From Cyanobium sp. NIES-981 (GTDB lineage: Bacteria; Cyanobacteriota; Cyanobacteriia; PCC-6307; Cyanobiaceae): a stretch of DNA of 50,115 nt. Below the pieces are notes generated by a model that saw only the letters and a program-made list of their open reading frames with translations, ran no database searches and was not told the origin of the DNA. The stretch is from contig CAMDVN010000012.1 of NCBI GenBank assembly GCA_945877595.1, positions 1-50,115 of the forward strand, in the 5' to 3' direction. Shown one piece after another: positions 16,118-25,022 of this stretch. Positions within the stretch are counted from its first letter, which is position 1. Each line of letters starts with the position of its first letter. The position numbers were made by a program, and so were the translations under genes.

Positions 16118-17619
16118 GGAACCAGCTCCTGGCCCTGGGATTGGGCTTGGTCTTCAGCTTGGTTTTCAGCTTGGTCTTCAGTGGGGTGGCGTTCGTCAAC
16201 GATCCACGTGTCCTTGCAGCCGCCTCCCTGGGAGGAGTTCACCACCAGGGAGCCCCGCCGCAGCGCCACCCGGGTGAGGCCGCCCGGGCTGACCCAGGCT
16301 CCCTTCCCCCGCAACACATAGGGCCGTAGGTCCACGTGGCACGGGAAGAGTTCGCCCTCACTGAGGGAGGGCACGGTGGAGAGCTCCAGCGTGGGCTGGG
16401 CGATGTAATTGCGGGGATTGGCCTTGATCTTTTCGGCAAACTCGGCGATGTCTTCGGCCGAGGCATGGGGGCCGATCAACATGCCGTAGCCGCCGGCTTC
16501 GGCGACGGCCTTGACCACCAGCTCTCCCAGGTGAGCCAACACGTAGGCCTGATCATCGGGTTTGGCACACAGGTACGTGGGCACGTTTTCGATGATTGGG
16601 TCTTCGCCCAGGTAGTAGCGGATCATCGCCGGCACATAGGCGTAGATGAGCTTGTCGTCGGCCACGCCAGTGCCGGGGGCATTGGCGATCGCCACCCGCC
16701 CGGCCGCGTAGACCTCCATCAGCCCGCGTACGCCCAGCATCGAGTCGCTGCGAAAAACGGCCGGATCGAGGAAGTCGTCATCGATGCGGCGGTAGATCAC
16801 ATCGACCGGCTCCAGACCGCCGGTGCTGCGCATCCAGACCCGTTGGTCGTAGCAGATCAGATCGCGACCCTCCACCAGTTGGATGCCCATCTGCTGGGCC
16901 AGGTAGCTGTGCTCGAAGTAGGCACTGTTGAACACCCCCGGGCTGAGTAGCACCACCTTGGGGGTTTCGGTCCATGGGGCCAGATCCCGCAGGGTCTGCA
17001 GCAGGTGTGAGGGGTAATCGTCGATCGGCTGAACCGTGCGTCCAGCAAACAGGCTGGGGAACATCCGCTTCATCACACGGCGGTTCTCGAGGAAGTAGGC
17101 CACGCCCGAGGGGCAGCGCAGGTTGTCTTCGAGAACACGCCAGCGGCCCTCGCCATCACGCACCAGGTCGAGCCCTGAGATGTGACACCACTTGCCCAGA
17201 GGGGGCTGAAAACCCTGCATCTGGGGCCGCCAGCCCTGGGAGCTTTCCACGTCTTCCCGTGGAATCACGCCGTCATTCAGGATTCGCTGCTCGCCATAGA
17301 CATCAGCCAGAAACAGATCGATGGCCTCAAGTCGCTGGATCAGGCCTCTCTCCAGCATTTGCCAGTCGCCGCTACCGATCAGCCGGGGCAGGGGATCAAA
17401 GGGGAGGATGCGCTCCACGCCATTGTTGTCTGAATCATTGAGGCGAAAAGTGGCCCCCAGCCGCTTCAGCAGGATGCCCGCCGCTGCATGGTTGCGGTTG
17501 AGTTCATCGAGGCCGAGGTGCCCCAGCGATGAGAGCAGGGGCTGCAGGGTCTTGCGGGGTTGGTCGGCGCCGCAGAAGTATTCGTCGTAGCCCCGGTTTG
17601 GCTTGTAATCCGTGAACAT
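16111..17619 (-). CDS. Circularly permuted ATP-grasp type 2 protein
   Basis: 502 residues of the DUF404/DUF407 family: N-terminal MFTDYKPNRGYDEYF, then the permuted ATP-grasp core (DLVRDGEGRWRVLEDNLRCPSG; VDVIYRRIDDDFLDP; ANAPGTGVADDKLIYAYVP; VVKAVAEAGGYGML). It probably forms an amide bond using ATP, with its alpha-E and transglutaminase-like partners encoded next. The start ATG 17619 is preceded by AAAGG at good distance. The last 25 residues are Gln/Glu-rich and encoded by a 12-bp tandem repeat, a dispensable-looking tail. Confidence 0.9.
   Translation of the reverse strand: MFTDYKPNRGYDEYFCGADQPRKTLQPLLSSLGHLGLDELNRNHAAAGILLKRLGATFRLNDSDNNGVERILPFDPLPRLIGSGDWQMLERGLIQRLEAIDLFLADVYGEQRILNDGVIPREDVESSQGWRPQMQGFQPPLGKWCHISGLDLVRDGEGRWRVLEDNLRCPSGVAYFLENRRVMKRMFPSLFAGRTVQPIDDYPSHLLQTLRDLAPWTETPKVVLLSPGVFNSAYFEHSYLAQQMGIQLVEGRDLICYDQRVWMRSTGGLEPVDVIYRRIDDDFLDPAVFRSDSMLGVRGLMEVYAAGRVAIANAPGTGVADDKLIYAYVPAMIRYYLGEDPIIENVPTYLCAKPDDQAYVLAHLGELVVKAVAEAGGYGMLIGPHASAEDIAEFAEKIKANPRNYIAQPTLELSTVPSLSEGELFPCHVDLRPYVLRGKGAWVSPGGLTRVALRRGSLVVNSSQGGGCKDTWIVDERHPTEDQAENQAEDQAQSQGQELVPC
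16146..16181 (-). repeat. 12-bp tandem repeat in the ATP-grasp 3' end
   Basis: CTTGGTCTTCAG on the plus strand at 16146, 16158 (one change) and 16170. It encodes EDQA/ENQA/EDQA near the C-terminus of the ATP-grasp protein. Confidence 0.9.
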
Positions 17620-17806
17620 GGCAGGCCTTTTCCCTGGGCCGATCCTGCTGGGCCGATGGCCCTAGATTGCGTGGCCATGGCTACCGAACCGGGCCTGCAA
17701 TCGGCCGGTTTGGTCTCAACTGCCCCAAAGAGCCATTGATGTGAGCTACTGAGACTGAGACGGCCGTTTGCGCCGGCTGGTTGATGGAGAGGCTTGCGTC
17801 AGCTGT

Positions 17807-19531
17807 TTAAAGCAGGAAATAGCGCTGGGCCATTGGCAGCACCTCGGCCGGCTCACAGGTGAGCAACTCCCCGTCGGCAAACACTTCGTAGGTCTGGGGA
17901 TCGACCTCCATCTGGGGTAGGGCGGTGTTGTTCTTCATCTCGGCCTTGCCGATGCCACGGGTGTTGAACACCGGTACGCAGGGGCGCCGTAGCCCGAGCT
18001 GGCGAGGCAGATCGGCATCGAGGGCCGCCTGGCTCATAAAGGTGAGGCAGCTGGGGGCCAATGCCGCCCCATAGGCGGCAAACATGGGGCGGCCATGAAC
18101 CGGCCCGGGTGTGGGGATTGAGGCGTTGGCGTCGCCCATCTGGGCCCACACAATCGAACCGCCCTTGATCACGAGCTCGGGTTTGACGCCAAAGAAGCCG
18201 GGCTTCCACAGCACCAGATCGGCCAGTTTGCCTACCTCCACTGAGCCCACCTGGGAATCGAGCCCGTGGGCAATGGCCGGATTGATGGTCACTTTGGCGA
18301 TGTAGCGCTTCAGGCGGGTGTTGTCGTTGCGGCCACCGCCGGGACCGGCAGCGTCCTCGGGCAAGGCCCCCCGCTGCAGCTTCATCTTGTGGGCGGTCTG
18401 GAAGGTGCGGATGATCACCTCGCCCACCCGGCCCATGGCCTGGGAGTCGCTGGCGATGATGCTGAAGGCCCCCAGATCGTGGAGGATGTCTTCGGCGGCG
18501 ATGGTTTCGCGGCGGATGCGCGATTCGGCGAAGGCCACGTCTTCTGGAATCCGCGGGTCCAGGTGGTGACACACCATCAACATATCGAGGTGTTCCTCGA
18601 GTGTGTTGCGGGTGTAGGGGCGAGTGGGGTTGGTGCTGCTCGGCAACACATAGCTCTCGCCGCAGATCTTGATGATGTCGGGGGCATGGCCGCCGCCGGC
18701 CCCCTCGGTGTGGAAGGTGTGGATTGTGCGGCCGCCGATGGCCCGGATTGTGTCCTCAACGAAGCCCGCTTCGTTGAGGGTGTCGGTGTGGATGCAGACC
18801 TGCACATCGTGCTGGTCGGCCACCGTGAGGCAGCAGTCGATGGCCGCCGGGGTGGTGCCCCAGTCTTCGTGGAGCTTCAGACCGCAGGCGCCGGCTCTAA
18901 TCTGCTCGTCGAGGGCTTCGGGTGTGGAGGCGTTGCCCTTGCCGAAGAAGCCGAGATTCACCGGCAGGCCCTCGGCGGCTTGCAGCATGCGCCCCAGGTG
19001 GAAGGCTCCGGGGGTGCAGGTGGTGGCGTTGGTGCCGGTGGCCGGGCCCGTGCCGCCGCCCAGCAGGGTGGTGACCCCGCTTGCCAGGGCGGTTTCAATT
19101 TGCTGGGGGCAGATGAAGTGAATGTGGGTGTCGATGGCCCCGGCGGTCACGATGTGACCCTCGCCGGCGATCGCCTCGGTGCCTGGGCCCACCACGATCG
19201 TGACCCCATCCATCACGTCGGGGTTGCCGGCCTTGCCGATGGCCACGATGCGACCATCGCGTAGGCCGATATCGGCCTTCACAATCCCCCACCAGTCAAG
19301 GATCAGGGCGTTGGTGATCACCGTGTCCACGGCGCCGCTGGCGCGGGGCGTCTGGGCCTGGCCCATGCCATCGCGGATCACCTTGCCGCCACCGAATTTC
19401 ACCTCATCGCCATAGACGGTGAAATCCTTCTCCACCTCGAGGATGAGGTCGGTGTCGGCGAGCCGCAGTCGGTCGCCGGTGGTGGGGCCGTAGGTCTCGG
19501 CGTAGGCGCGGCGGGAGATCCGGTAGGGCAT
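17807..19531 (-). CDS. ureC: Urease alpha subunit UreC
   Basis: Catalytic subunit of the nickel enzyme that hydrolyses urea to ammonia and carbamate. 574 residues, close to the usual 570. Nickel and active-site residues are in place: DTHIHF (His pair), GLKLHEDWG (the lysine that is carbamylated), [22 protein letters not shown], the flexible-flap MVCHHLDP and ASDSQAMGR. It is last in the minus-strand order ureD-ureA-ureB-ureC. The 187 bp between its stop and the ATP-grasp start shows no gene and no clear terminator. Confidence 0.98.
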   Translation of the reverse strand: MPYRISRRAYAETYGPTTGDRLRLADTDLILEVEKDFTVYGDEVKFGGGKVIRDGMGQAQTPRASGAVDTVITNALILDWWGIVKADIGLRDGRIVAIGKAGNPDVMDGVTIVVGPGTEAIAGEGHIVTAGAIDTHIHFICPQQIETALASGVTTLLGGGTGPATGTNATTCTPGAFHLGRMLQAAEGLPVNLGFFGKGNASTPEALDEQIRAGACGLKLHEDWGTTPAAIDCCLTVADQHDVQVCIHTDTLNEAGFVEDTIRAIGGRTIHTFHTEGAGGGHAPDIIKICGESYVLPSSTNPTRPYTRNTLEEHLDMLMVCHHLDPRIPEDVAFAESRIRRETIAAEDILHDLGAFSIIASDSQAMGRVGEVIIRTFQTAHKMKLQRGALPEDAAGPGGGRNDNTRLKRYIAKVTINPAIAHGLDSQVGSVEVGKLADLVLWKPGFFGVKPELVIKGGSIVWAQMGDANASIPTPGPVHGRPMFAAYGAALAPSCLTFMSQAALDADLPRQLGLRRPCVPVFNTRGIGKAEMKNNTALPQMEVDPQTYEVFADGELLTCEPAEVLPMAQRYFLL

Positions 19532-19582
19532 GGGGCAGGCAGGGGCTGCTGGGGTGGTGCTGGGCTGGCAGACGTGTTGTGG

Positions 19583-19900
19583 TTAATCGAGCGGGCCGTT
19601 GACCAGGCCGTTGAAGCCAAACACCCGGCGCTCGCCGGCGAAGGGCACCAGCTGCACCTCGCGACTGTCGCCCGGTTCAAAGCGAATCGCCGTTCCGGCT
19701 GGAATGTCGAGCCGCTGTCCACGCGCCGCGTCGCGGTCAAAGTGCAGCGCGCCGTTGGCTTCATGGAAGTGAAAGTGGGACCCCACCTGCACGGGCCGAT
19801 CGCCGGTGTTGGCCACGCTGAGGGTTGTCACCGGCCGGCCGGCGTTGAGTTCGATGCTGCCGGGCTCGGCCAACAGTTCACCGGGGATCAGGGGAGGCAT
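19583..19900 (-). CDS. ureB: Urease beta subunit UreB
   Basis: Structural subunit of urease, 105 residues, the normal size. [21 protein letters not shown] at the start and [15 protein letters not shown] (about residues 40-54) are typical. It lies between ureA (35-bp gap) and ureC (51-bp gap) on the same strand, so it is cotranscribed with them. It assembles with UreA and UreC in the trimer of trimers. Confidence 0.97.
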   Translation of the reverse strand: MPPLIPGELLAEPGSIELNAGRPVTTLSVANTGDRPVQVGSHFHFHEANGALHFDRDAARGQRLDIPAGTAIRFEPGDSREVQLVPFAGERRVFGFNGLVNGPLD

Positions 19901-19935
19901 GCGGTAGGGGGGTGATGGCTTTGCGCTCAGCGCGC

Positions 19936-20238
19936 TCAGCGAATGGGATCGTGCAGGGTGACCAGCTTGGTGCCATCGGGAAACATCGCCTCGATCTGCA
20001 CCTCCTGCACCAGTTCTGGCACTCCCTCCATCACCTGGTCGCGGCTGAGCCAGGTGGTGCCCTCGGCCATCAGCGCCGCGACGGTCTTGCCGTCGCGGGC
20101 ACCCTCGAGCACCTGGAAACTCAGCCAGGCCACCGATTCGGGGTGATTCAGTTTCAATCCTCGCCCCAGCCGCCGTTCGGCCAGGAGGGCGGCCGTCACG
20201 ATCAGGAGCTTGTCCTTTTCCTGGGGAGTGAGGTGCAT
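19936..20238 (-). CDS. ureA: Urease gamma subunit UreA
   Basis: Small urease subunit of exactly 100 residues. [34 protein letters not shown] and the C-terminus [15 protein letters not shown] are diagnostic. It lies 84 bp downstream of ureD and 35 bp upstream of ureB in the same direction. Confidence 0.98.
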   Translation of the reverse strand: MHLTPQEKDKLLIVTAALLAERRLGRGLKLNHPESVAWLSFQVLEGARDGKTVAALMAEGTTWLSRDQVMEGVPELVQEVQIEAMFPDGTKLVTLHDPIR

Positions 20239-20322
20239 CGCGTCAGTTTGGCAGTGGTTGGGGGAGGCAGGACGTTCGCATTGAACGACCTGGCTGACCA
20301 GGCCTGATTCGCTGGGCGATGG

Positions 20323-21342
20323 CTAGGAGGACTGGGCCCAGGGATCTTCCTGAAACGGCCACACCCGCGGCAACTCGGGAGTGGGCAGGCCTTGCACCGC
20401 CCGCAGGCGGCCCCAGAGGCGTGTGAACCAGTAGCGCGCTGCCTGGCTGGAGGGTCCGCGGTAGCGGGCTATTAGGCCCTGGGGCAAGGCGCCGCAGGCC
20501 ATCTCGCCGCTGAGGCCAGCCCGGTCGCTGCGGCATTGCTGCAGCAGCACCGCCATGGCGGCCGGTTCGAGGCCCACCGGTGCGGCCCACACCAGGGAGC
20601 CGAAAACTGGCTGACCCGCCATGCCATGGCGGTCCTGCATGCCAGCACCGCCAAGGCTGAGGCGGTCCACACAATCCCATTGCCAGCCCTCGTCGCTGCG
20701 TCGGCGAATGCTGAGGCTGGAGCGCCAGCAGCCGTCCCCCAGCGTTTCGCCGGCGGCGCTGCGCCCCAGCCGCACCACCTCGGCCCCCAGCCAGCCGGCT
20801 CCCTGCTCAAGCTCGACCTCACAGTGCTGCTCCAGCAGGGCGCCGGCGTAGAGCACCGTTTCCTGCGGTAGCCAGGTGAGATCAGTCCCCGCCTCGGCTT
20901 TGAACGCCAGGCTCTGCTGGGCCCAGCGTCCCTCGGGATGCTGCCGTGAGCGGCCCACTGACCCATAGACCTTTTGGGCGGCCACATTGGTCAGCAGGGC
21001 ATGACTGCCCGCCTTGGCGCTCACCGTGAGCATGAGCCGATCGCCCCCCACCAGCCCGCCGGCGGTGTGCAGCAGGGGGAGTTCCAGGCAGCCATCGCGA
21101 TGGCGATAACCCCGCAGCCATTTCCAAGGGGCCGTGGCACCCGCCTGGAAGCGGCTTGGTTGTGGCATCGGTGGCATCGGTGCGGCCAACGACCCGGGCT
21201 TGGCCTGGGGCGTGGCGGCGTCGTTTGGGTGCGGGTCTGGTTCGAGGTGCAACCAGGCCCGGCCCAGCCAGCCACCCGCCGGCGTGGTCCCGGGGTTTGC
21301 AGCGGCGGGATCGGCGTCGCCTGGGAATGCGCTGTCGTCCAT
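20323..21342 (-). CDS. ureD: Urease accessory protein UreD
   Basis: Chaperone that with UreF and UreG delivers nickel to the urease apoprotein. The start is set at ATG 21342, giving 339 residues. The UreD core begins near residue 75 (LRGYRHRDGCLELPLLHTAGGLVGGDRL) and includes LLTNVAAQKVYGS. The first 70 residues are Pro/Ala-rich and unlike the family, so a later start is possible. It is divergent from ureE with about 110 bp between them, which must hold both promoters; I saw no clear NtcA box there. Confidence 0.93.
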   Translation of the reverse strand: MDDSAFPGDADPAAANPGTTPAGGWLGRAWLHLEPDPHPNDAATPQAKPGSLAAPMPPMPQPSRFQAGATAPWKWLRGYRHRDGCLELPLLHTAGGLVGGDRLMLTVSAKAGSHALLTNVAAQKVYGSVGRSRQHPEGRWAQQSLAFKAEAGTDLTWLPQETVLYAGALLEQHCEVELEQGAGWLGAEVVRLGRSAAGETLGDGCWRSSLSIRRRSDEGWQWDCVDRLSLGGAGMQDRHGMAGQPVFGSLVWAAPVGLEPAAMAVLLQQCRSDRAGLSGEMACGALPQGLIARYRGPSSQAARYWFTRLWGRLRAVQGLPTPELPRVWPFQEDPWAQSS

Positions 21343-21452
21343 GCAGCCAGCTTGTCGCAAGGCCTGGCCCGTTCCCAAGTGCGGGACACTGGAGCCACTG
21401 CAGCTCACCGGCCATGGGTGCGACGGGTGCAACGGGTGGAGCCTCGCCCTCC

Positions 21453-22034
21453 ATGCCACCCCTGCTGCTGACGCAGCGAGGGGTGGTGCCGCCGAGCGGC
21501 GATCAGCCGGTGATGCAGCTGCCCTTGAGCGCGGCCGAGCGCACGGGCCTCCGGGGTCTGCGCCGCAGTGCCTGCGGCAGGCCCTTGCTGCTGCAGTTGC
21601 CCCGGGGGCTGGCCCTGGAGCCCGGTGAATGGCTGGCCCCATCCGTGCCGTTTGCCGGAGATCCCAAGCTTGGAGACCCATCCGCCTGCTTGGTGCAGGT
21701 GATGGCGGCCCCTGAGCGGCTGCTGCAGGTGCGCAGCCGCGATCCCCTGGCTCTGTTGCAGGCGGCCTATCACCTCGGCAACCGCCATGTGGCGATGGAG
21801 ATTCACACCACGGAGTTGCGCTTGTTGGAGGATTCGGTGCTGGCCCACCTGTTGGAGCACCGCGGGCTGCAGGTGGAGCCCCTGGTGGCGCCCTTTGTGC
21901 CCGAGGGAGGGGCGTATCACGAGGGCCATAGCCATAGCCATGCCCATGCCCACGGGCACACCCATGCCCACGGGCACACCCATGCCCAAGGCCACACCCA
22001 TGATCCCGGCCGCACCCACGACGATGGCCACTGA
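21453..22034 (+). CDS. ureE: Urease accessory protein UreE with long His-rich tail
   Basis: Nickel metallochaperone. The UreE core contains LGNRHVAMEI and LRLLEDSVLAHLLEHRGLQV (about residues 105-140). The C-terminal 35 residues form a histidine-rich metal-binding tail of HSHSHAHAHGHTHAHGHTHA type, encoded by 18-bp tandem repeats. The start is taken at ATG 21453; an in-frame ATG at 21414 would add a low-complexity Gly/Ala leader. It overlaps the ureF start by 11 nt. It heads the ureEFG block that runs toward the urea transporter genes. Confidence 0.93.
   Translation: MPPLLLTQRGVVPPSGDQPVMQLPLSAAERTGLRGLRRSACGRPLLLQLPRGLALEPGEWLAPSVPFAGDPKLGDPSACLVQVMAAPERLLQVRSRDPLALLQAAYHLGNRHVAMEIHTTELRLLEDSVLAHLLEHRGLQVEPLVAPFVPEGGAYHEGHSHSHAHAHGHTHAHGHTHAQGHTHDPGRTHDDGH
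21945..22016 (+). repeat. 18-bp tandem repeat encoding the UreE histidine tail
   Basis: CATGCCCACGGGCACACC at 21945 and 21963, a two-base variant at 21981 and a degenerate fourth copy at 21999. It encodes repeating HAHGHT units. Confidence 0.93.
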
Positions 22035-22767
22035 ACCGTTTGCAACGGCAACGGCAACTGCCCCTGCAACTGCATCAGCTTCTGCAACGGCTCGGCTGAG
22101 GCTGTATCAACTGATCAGTCCGGCGTTGCCGGTGGGGGCCTTTAGCTATTCGGAGGGTTTGGAGGTTCTGGTGCAGGCGGGCCAGCTCAGCGATGGGGCT
22201 GCGGTGGCGGCGTGGCTGCAGGGTGAATTGCGTCGTGGCTTGCTGGGGGTGGAAGCGGCAGCCTTGCCCCGGTTGATGGCAGCACTGCAGCGGGAACCGA
22301 TCGATCGGGACACGATTGTTGGGCTGGATGGCTGGCTGCTGGCCCAAAGGGAGGCGGCTGAAGTGCGGGCCCAGCAGCGGCAGATGGGTGGATCGCTGTT
22401 GCAGTTGTTGGAGGATTTGGGCTGGCCCCTGCCTGCGGGTTTGGCTGAAGCTGGCCCGCGGCGGCCTGGATTGGGCTGGCCGGTGGCCTTCGCCTGGGCG
22501 GGGGTGAGCCTGGGCCTTCCCGAGCTGGAGCTGGTGGAGGCCTACCTCTATGGATGGACGGCCACCCAACTCAGTGCCGCCGTGCGGCTCGTGCCGCTGG
22601 GGCCCACCGAGGCCCAGCGGCATCAGCTTCAGCTGGCGGCCTTGATCGCCGAGCGGGCGCTTGAGCTGGCCAACGCCAATCCCCACGACCTGTGGTCAGG
22701 TGGGGTCGGAGCGTCGCTGGCCCAGTTGGGCCATGGCGAGCTGTACTCCCGCCTGTTTCGCAGCTGA
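22024..22767 (+). CDS. ureF: Urease accessory protein UreF
   Basis: Part of the UreDFG nickel-insertion complex; it acts as a regulator of the UreG GTPase. The family start LRLYQLISPALPVGAFSYSEGLEVLVQAG appears after an Ala/Thr-rich leader of about 25 residues (ATATATAPATAS). 247 residues from ATG 22024, which lies inside the 3' end of ureE in another frame (11-nt overlap), so translation is probably coupled. The C-terminal HDLWSGGVGASLAQLGH is typical. Confidence 0.94.
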   Translation: MATEPFATATATAPATASASATARLRLYQLISPALPVGAFSYSEGLEVLVQAGQLSDGAAVAAWLQGELRRGLLGVEAAALPRLMAALQREPIDRDTIVGLDGWLLAQREAAEVRAQQRQMGGSLLQLLEDLGWPLPAGLAEAGPRRPGLGWPVAFAWAGVSLGLPELELVEAYLYGWTATQLSAAVRLVPLGPTEAQRHQLQLAALIAERALELANANPHDLWSGGVGASLAQLGHGELYSRLFRS

Positions 22768-22815
22768 ACCCTTGAGGCGCCACTGTTGTGGCCACACCGT
22801 GGGGAGACCAGGCCG

Positions 22816-23415
22816 ATGAGCAAATTGCGCGTGGGGGTGGCGGGTCCAGTGGGCTCTGGCAAAACCGCCTTGGTGGAAGCGCTCTGCCGGCGTCTGCGTC
22901 ACAGCCATGAGTTGGCCGTGGTCACCAACGACATCTACACCCAGGAAGATGCCCAGTTTTTGACCAGGGTCGGGGCCCTTGAGCCCGAACGGATCCGGGG
23001 GGTGGAAACCGGAGGCTGCCCCCACACCGCCATCCGCGAAGACTGCTCAATCAACCGGGCCGCGGTGCAGGAGCTGGAGGAGGCCTTCCCCAATCTCGAT
23101 CTGGTGCTGGTCGAGAGCGGTGGTGACAACCTCGCCGCGTCCTTCAGCCCTGAGTTGGTCGACCTGTGCATCTATGTGATCGATGTGGCCGCTGGCGACA
23201 AAATTCCCCGCAAGGGGGGGCCTGGAATCACCCGCTCGGATCTGTTGGTGATCAACAAGATCGACCTGGCACCCATGGTGGGGGCCAGCTTGGCGGTGAT
23301 GCAGGCCGATACCGAACGGATGCGTGCGGGGCGCCCTTGGTGCTTCACCAACATCCGCAGCGGCGAGGGGCTGGAGCAGGTGGTGAATTTTGTGTTGCAA
23401 CAGCTACCAACTTGA
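22816..23415 (+). CDS. ureG: Urease accessory GTPase UreG
   Basis: SIMIBI-class GTPase that powers nickel delivery to urease. 199 residues from ATG 22816. The P-loop is GPVGSGKT (residues 9-16), the metal-binding Cys-Pro-His motif is [11 protein letters not shown], and ESGGDNL and NKIDLAP are the other nucleotide-site motifs. It lies 48 bp after ureF. A short open extension upstream to 22786 is unlikely to be used. Confidence 0.97.
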   Translation: MSKLRVGVAGPVGSGKTALVEALCRRLRHSHELAVVTNDIYTQEDAQFLTRVGALEPERIRGVETGGCPHTAIREDCSINRAAVQELEEAFPNLDLVLVESGGDNLAASFSPELVDLCIYVIDVAAGDKIPRKGGPGITRSDLLVINKIDLAPMVGASLAVMQADTERMRAGRPWCFTNIRSGEGLEQVVNFVLQQLPT

Positions 23416-23474
23416 CCTGAAATTCAGTCGGGGACCCAGCAGTTGCCCTGCTGTCAATGGCGCTGTGACCTGCG

Positions 23475-23490
23475 GCAGAGCTCTGTTTTT
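23475..23490 (+). terminator. Possible weak terminator after ureG
   Basis: The palindrome CAGAGCTCTG is followed at once by six T. A second small hairpin (CAGCAG-TTGCC-CTGCTG, 23437-23453) precedes it. Both lie between the ureG stop and the urtA promoter. The stems are short, so termination would be partial at best. Confidence 0.3.
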
Positions 23491-23520
23491 TGAGGTCGGC
23501 TGTCACGGGACCCGTAAATG

Positions 23521-23563
23521 GTTACAAGGGCTACAAGATGCGACCTCGCTCTCTCGATACGGT
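23521..23563 (+). promoter_or_regulatory. Candidate NtcA-activated promoter of urtA
   Basis: GTT-N8-TAC at 23521-23534 matches five of six bases of the NtcA consensus, followed after 23 nt by TACGGT (23558-23563), which fits the TAN3T -10 element. This geometry is that of classical NtcA-activated nitrogen promoters. The urtA ATG lies about 55 nt downstream. Binding not tested. Confidence 0.5.
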
Positions 23564-23618
23564 CCGGCCTACCGCTGCATGCGCAGCTGTTCAGCGGTTT
23601 ATCCCCTAGGACTCTTCG

Positions 23619-24941
23619 ATGAAATCCTCCTCCCAGCGCCCCTCTCCCCTGGGGGCTTTTTCGGCGCGGAAAACCACCCTTCGTCTGGTGGGTGGCGCCA
23701 CGGCCCTGGCCACATCCATGACGCTGGTGGCCTGTGGCGGTGGCCAAGAGGCCGGTGGTCAATTTGACGGCGAGGTGAAGGTCGGCATCCTTCACTCCCG
23801 TTCCGGCACCATGGCCATCTCCGAAAACACGGTGGCCGAAGCCGAGTTGATGGCCATTGATGAGATCAACAAGGCCGGTGGCGTCAAGGTTGGTGGCAAG
23901 AAGCTCAAGATCGTTCCTATCGAGGAAGACGGTGCGTCCGACTGGCCCACCTTTGCTGAGAAATCCAAGAAGCTGATCGATCAGGATCAGGTGGCTGTGG
24001 TCTTTGGTGGCTGGACCTCCGCCAGCCGCAAGGCCATGCTGCCTGTGTTCGAGGCTAAGGATCACTTCCTCTTCTACCCGATTCAGTACGAAGGTCAGGA
24101 GTGCTCCAAGAACATTTTCTACAGCGGTGCCGCCCCCAACCAACAGGCTGAGCCAGCCGTCGATTGGCTGTTGAAGAACAAGGGCAAAGACTTCTTCCTG
24201 GTGGGTTCGGATTACGTCTATCCGCGTACCGCGAACACCATCATGAAGGAGCAGCTCAAAGCGAGCGGCGGCAAGGTGGTGGGTGAGGACTATCTGCCCC
24301 TCGGCAACACCGAAGTGGCTCCAATCATTGCCAAGATTAAGCAGGCTCTCCCCAAGGGTGGTGTGATTGTCAACACCCTCAATGGCGACAGCAATGTGGC
24401 CTTCTTCAAGCAGATGAAGGCCGCCGGCATCACCCCGGCCAACGGCTACTCGATCATGAGCTTCTCGATCGCCGAAGAGGAGATCGCCGCGATTGGTCCC
24501 GAGTATCTCGAGGGCACCTATGCGGCCTGGAACTTTTTCCAGAGTCTCGACACCCCAGCTTCCAAGGAGTTCACCAAGAACTTCAAGGCCAAGTATGGCG
24601 AAAACCGCGTCACCAACGACCCGGCTGAAGCTGCCTACATGATGATTTACCTCTGGGCAGCTGCTGCAGAGAAGGCCGGAACTGTGGATGACAACAAGGT
24701 GCGGGAAGCCTTGATCGGCGTGAGCTTCGATGCTCCTGAGGGCAAGGTGACCGTGATGCCCAACCACCACGTCGAGAAGCGCGTGCTGATCGGTGAGGTG
24801 CAGAAGGACGGCATGTTCAAGATCCTCCAGGACAAAGGCTTCGTGAAGCCAGTGGCCTGGAATCAGTTTGTGCCTGAAACCAAGGGTTACACCTGCGATT
24901 GGACGCAGAAGCGTCCTGATGCCGGCAAGTTCAAGATGTGA
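23619..24941 (+). CDS. urtA: Urea ABC transporter substrate-binding lipoprotein UrtA
   Basis: Periplasmic urea-binding protein of the Livh/amide family, 440 residues. The signal has a hydrophobic stretch and the lipobox LVAC (Cys about residue 39). The mature part opens with VKVGILHSRSGTMAISE, and YPIQYEGQECSKNIFYSGAAPNQQ is diagnostic of UrtA. It lies 203 bp after ureG, with its own promoter candidate and a strong terminator just after its stop. That arrangement fits higher expression of the binding protein than of the membrane components. A long antisense frame across this gene is a codon-bias shadow. Confidence 0.97.
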   Translation: MKSSSQRPSPLGAFSARKTTLRLVGGATALATSMTLVACGGGQEAGGQFDGEVKVGILHSRSGTMAISENTVAEAELMAIDEINKAGGVKVGGKKLKIVPIEEDGASDWPTFAEKSKKLIDQDQVAVVFGGWTSASRKAMLPVFEAKDHFLFYPIQYEGQECSKNIFYSGAAPNQQAEPAVDWLLKNKGKDFFLVGSDYVYPRTANTIMKEQLKASGGKVVGEDYLPLGNTEVAPIIAKIKQALPKGGVIVNTLNGDSNVAFFKQMKAAGITPANGYSIMSFSIAEEEIAAIGPEYLEGTYAAWNFFQSLDTPASKEFTKNFKAKYGENRVTNDPAEAAYMMIYLWAAAAEKAGTVDDNKVREALIGVSFDAPEGKVTVMPNHHVEKRVLIGEVQKDGMFKILQDKGFVKPVAWNQFVPETKGYTCDWTQKRPDAGKFKM

Positions 24942-24948
24942 TCGAGCT

Positions 24949-24984
24949 GGTGGGGGGGGAGATTATTTCCCCCCCCCCCTTTTT
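24949..24984 (+). terminator. Strong GC-hairpin terminator between urtA and urtB
   Basis: A run of eight G (24952-24959), a short AT-rich loop, a run of ten C (24969-24978) and six T (24979-24984). This is an ideal intrinsic terminator placed between cistrons of one operon, so it probably allows partial read-through. The homopolymer runs are also prone to slippage in replication or sequencing. Confidence 0.85.
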
Positions 24985-25022
24985 TCTTGTCCCTTGCTGA
25001 TTGCCCGCCCTGGTTGCGGCCT

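Noticed and set aside
23514-23525. GTA-N6-TAC just before the urtA box
   Set aside because: Spacer is six, not eight, so it does not fit NtcA geometry; the neighbouring GTT-N8-TAC does.
23454-24770. 438-residue antisense frame over urtA
   Set aside because: A shadow created by codon bias; urtA is a clear full-length family member with a signal peptide.
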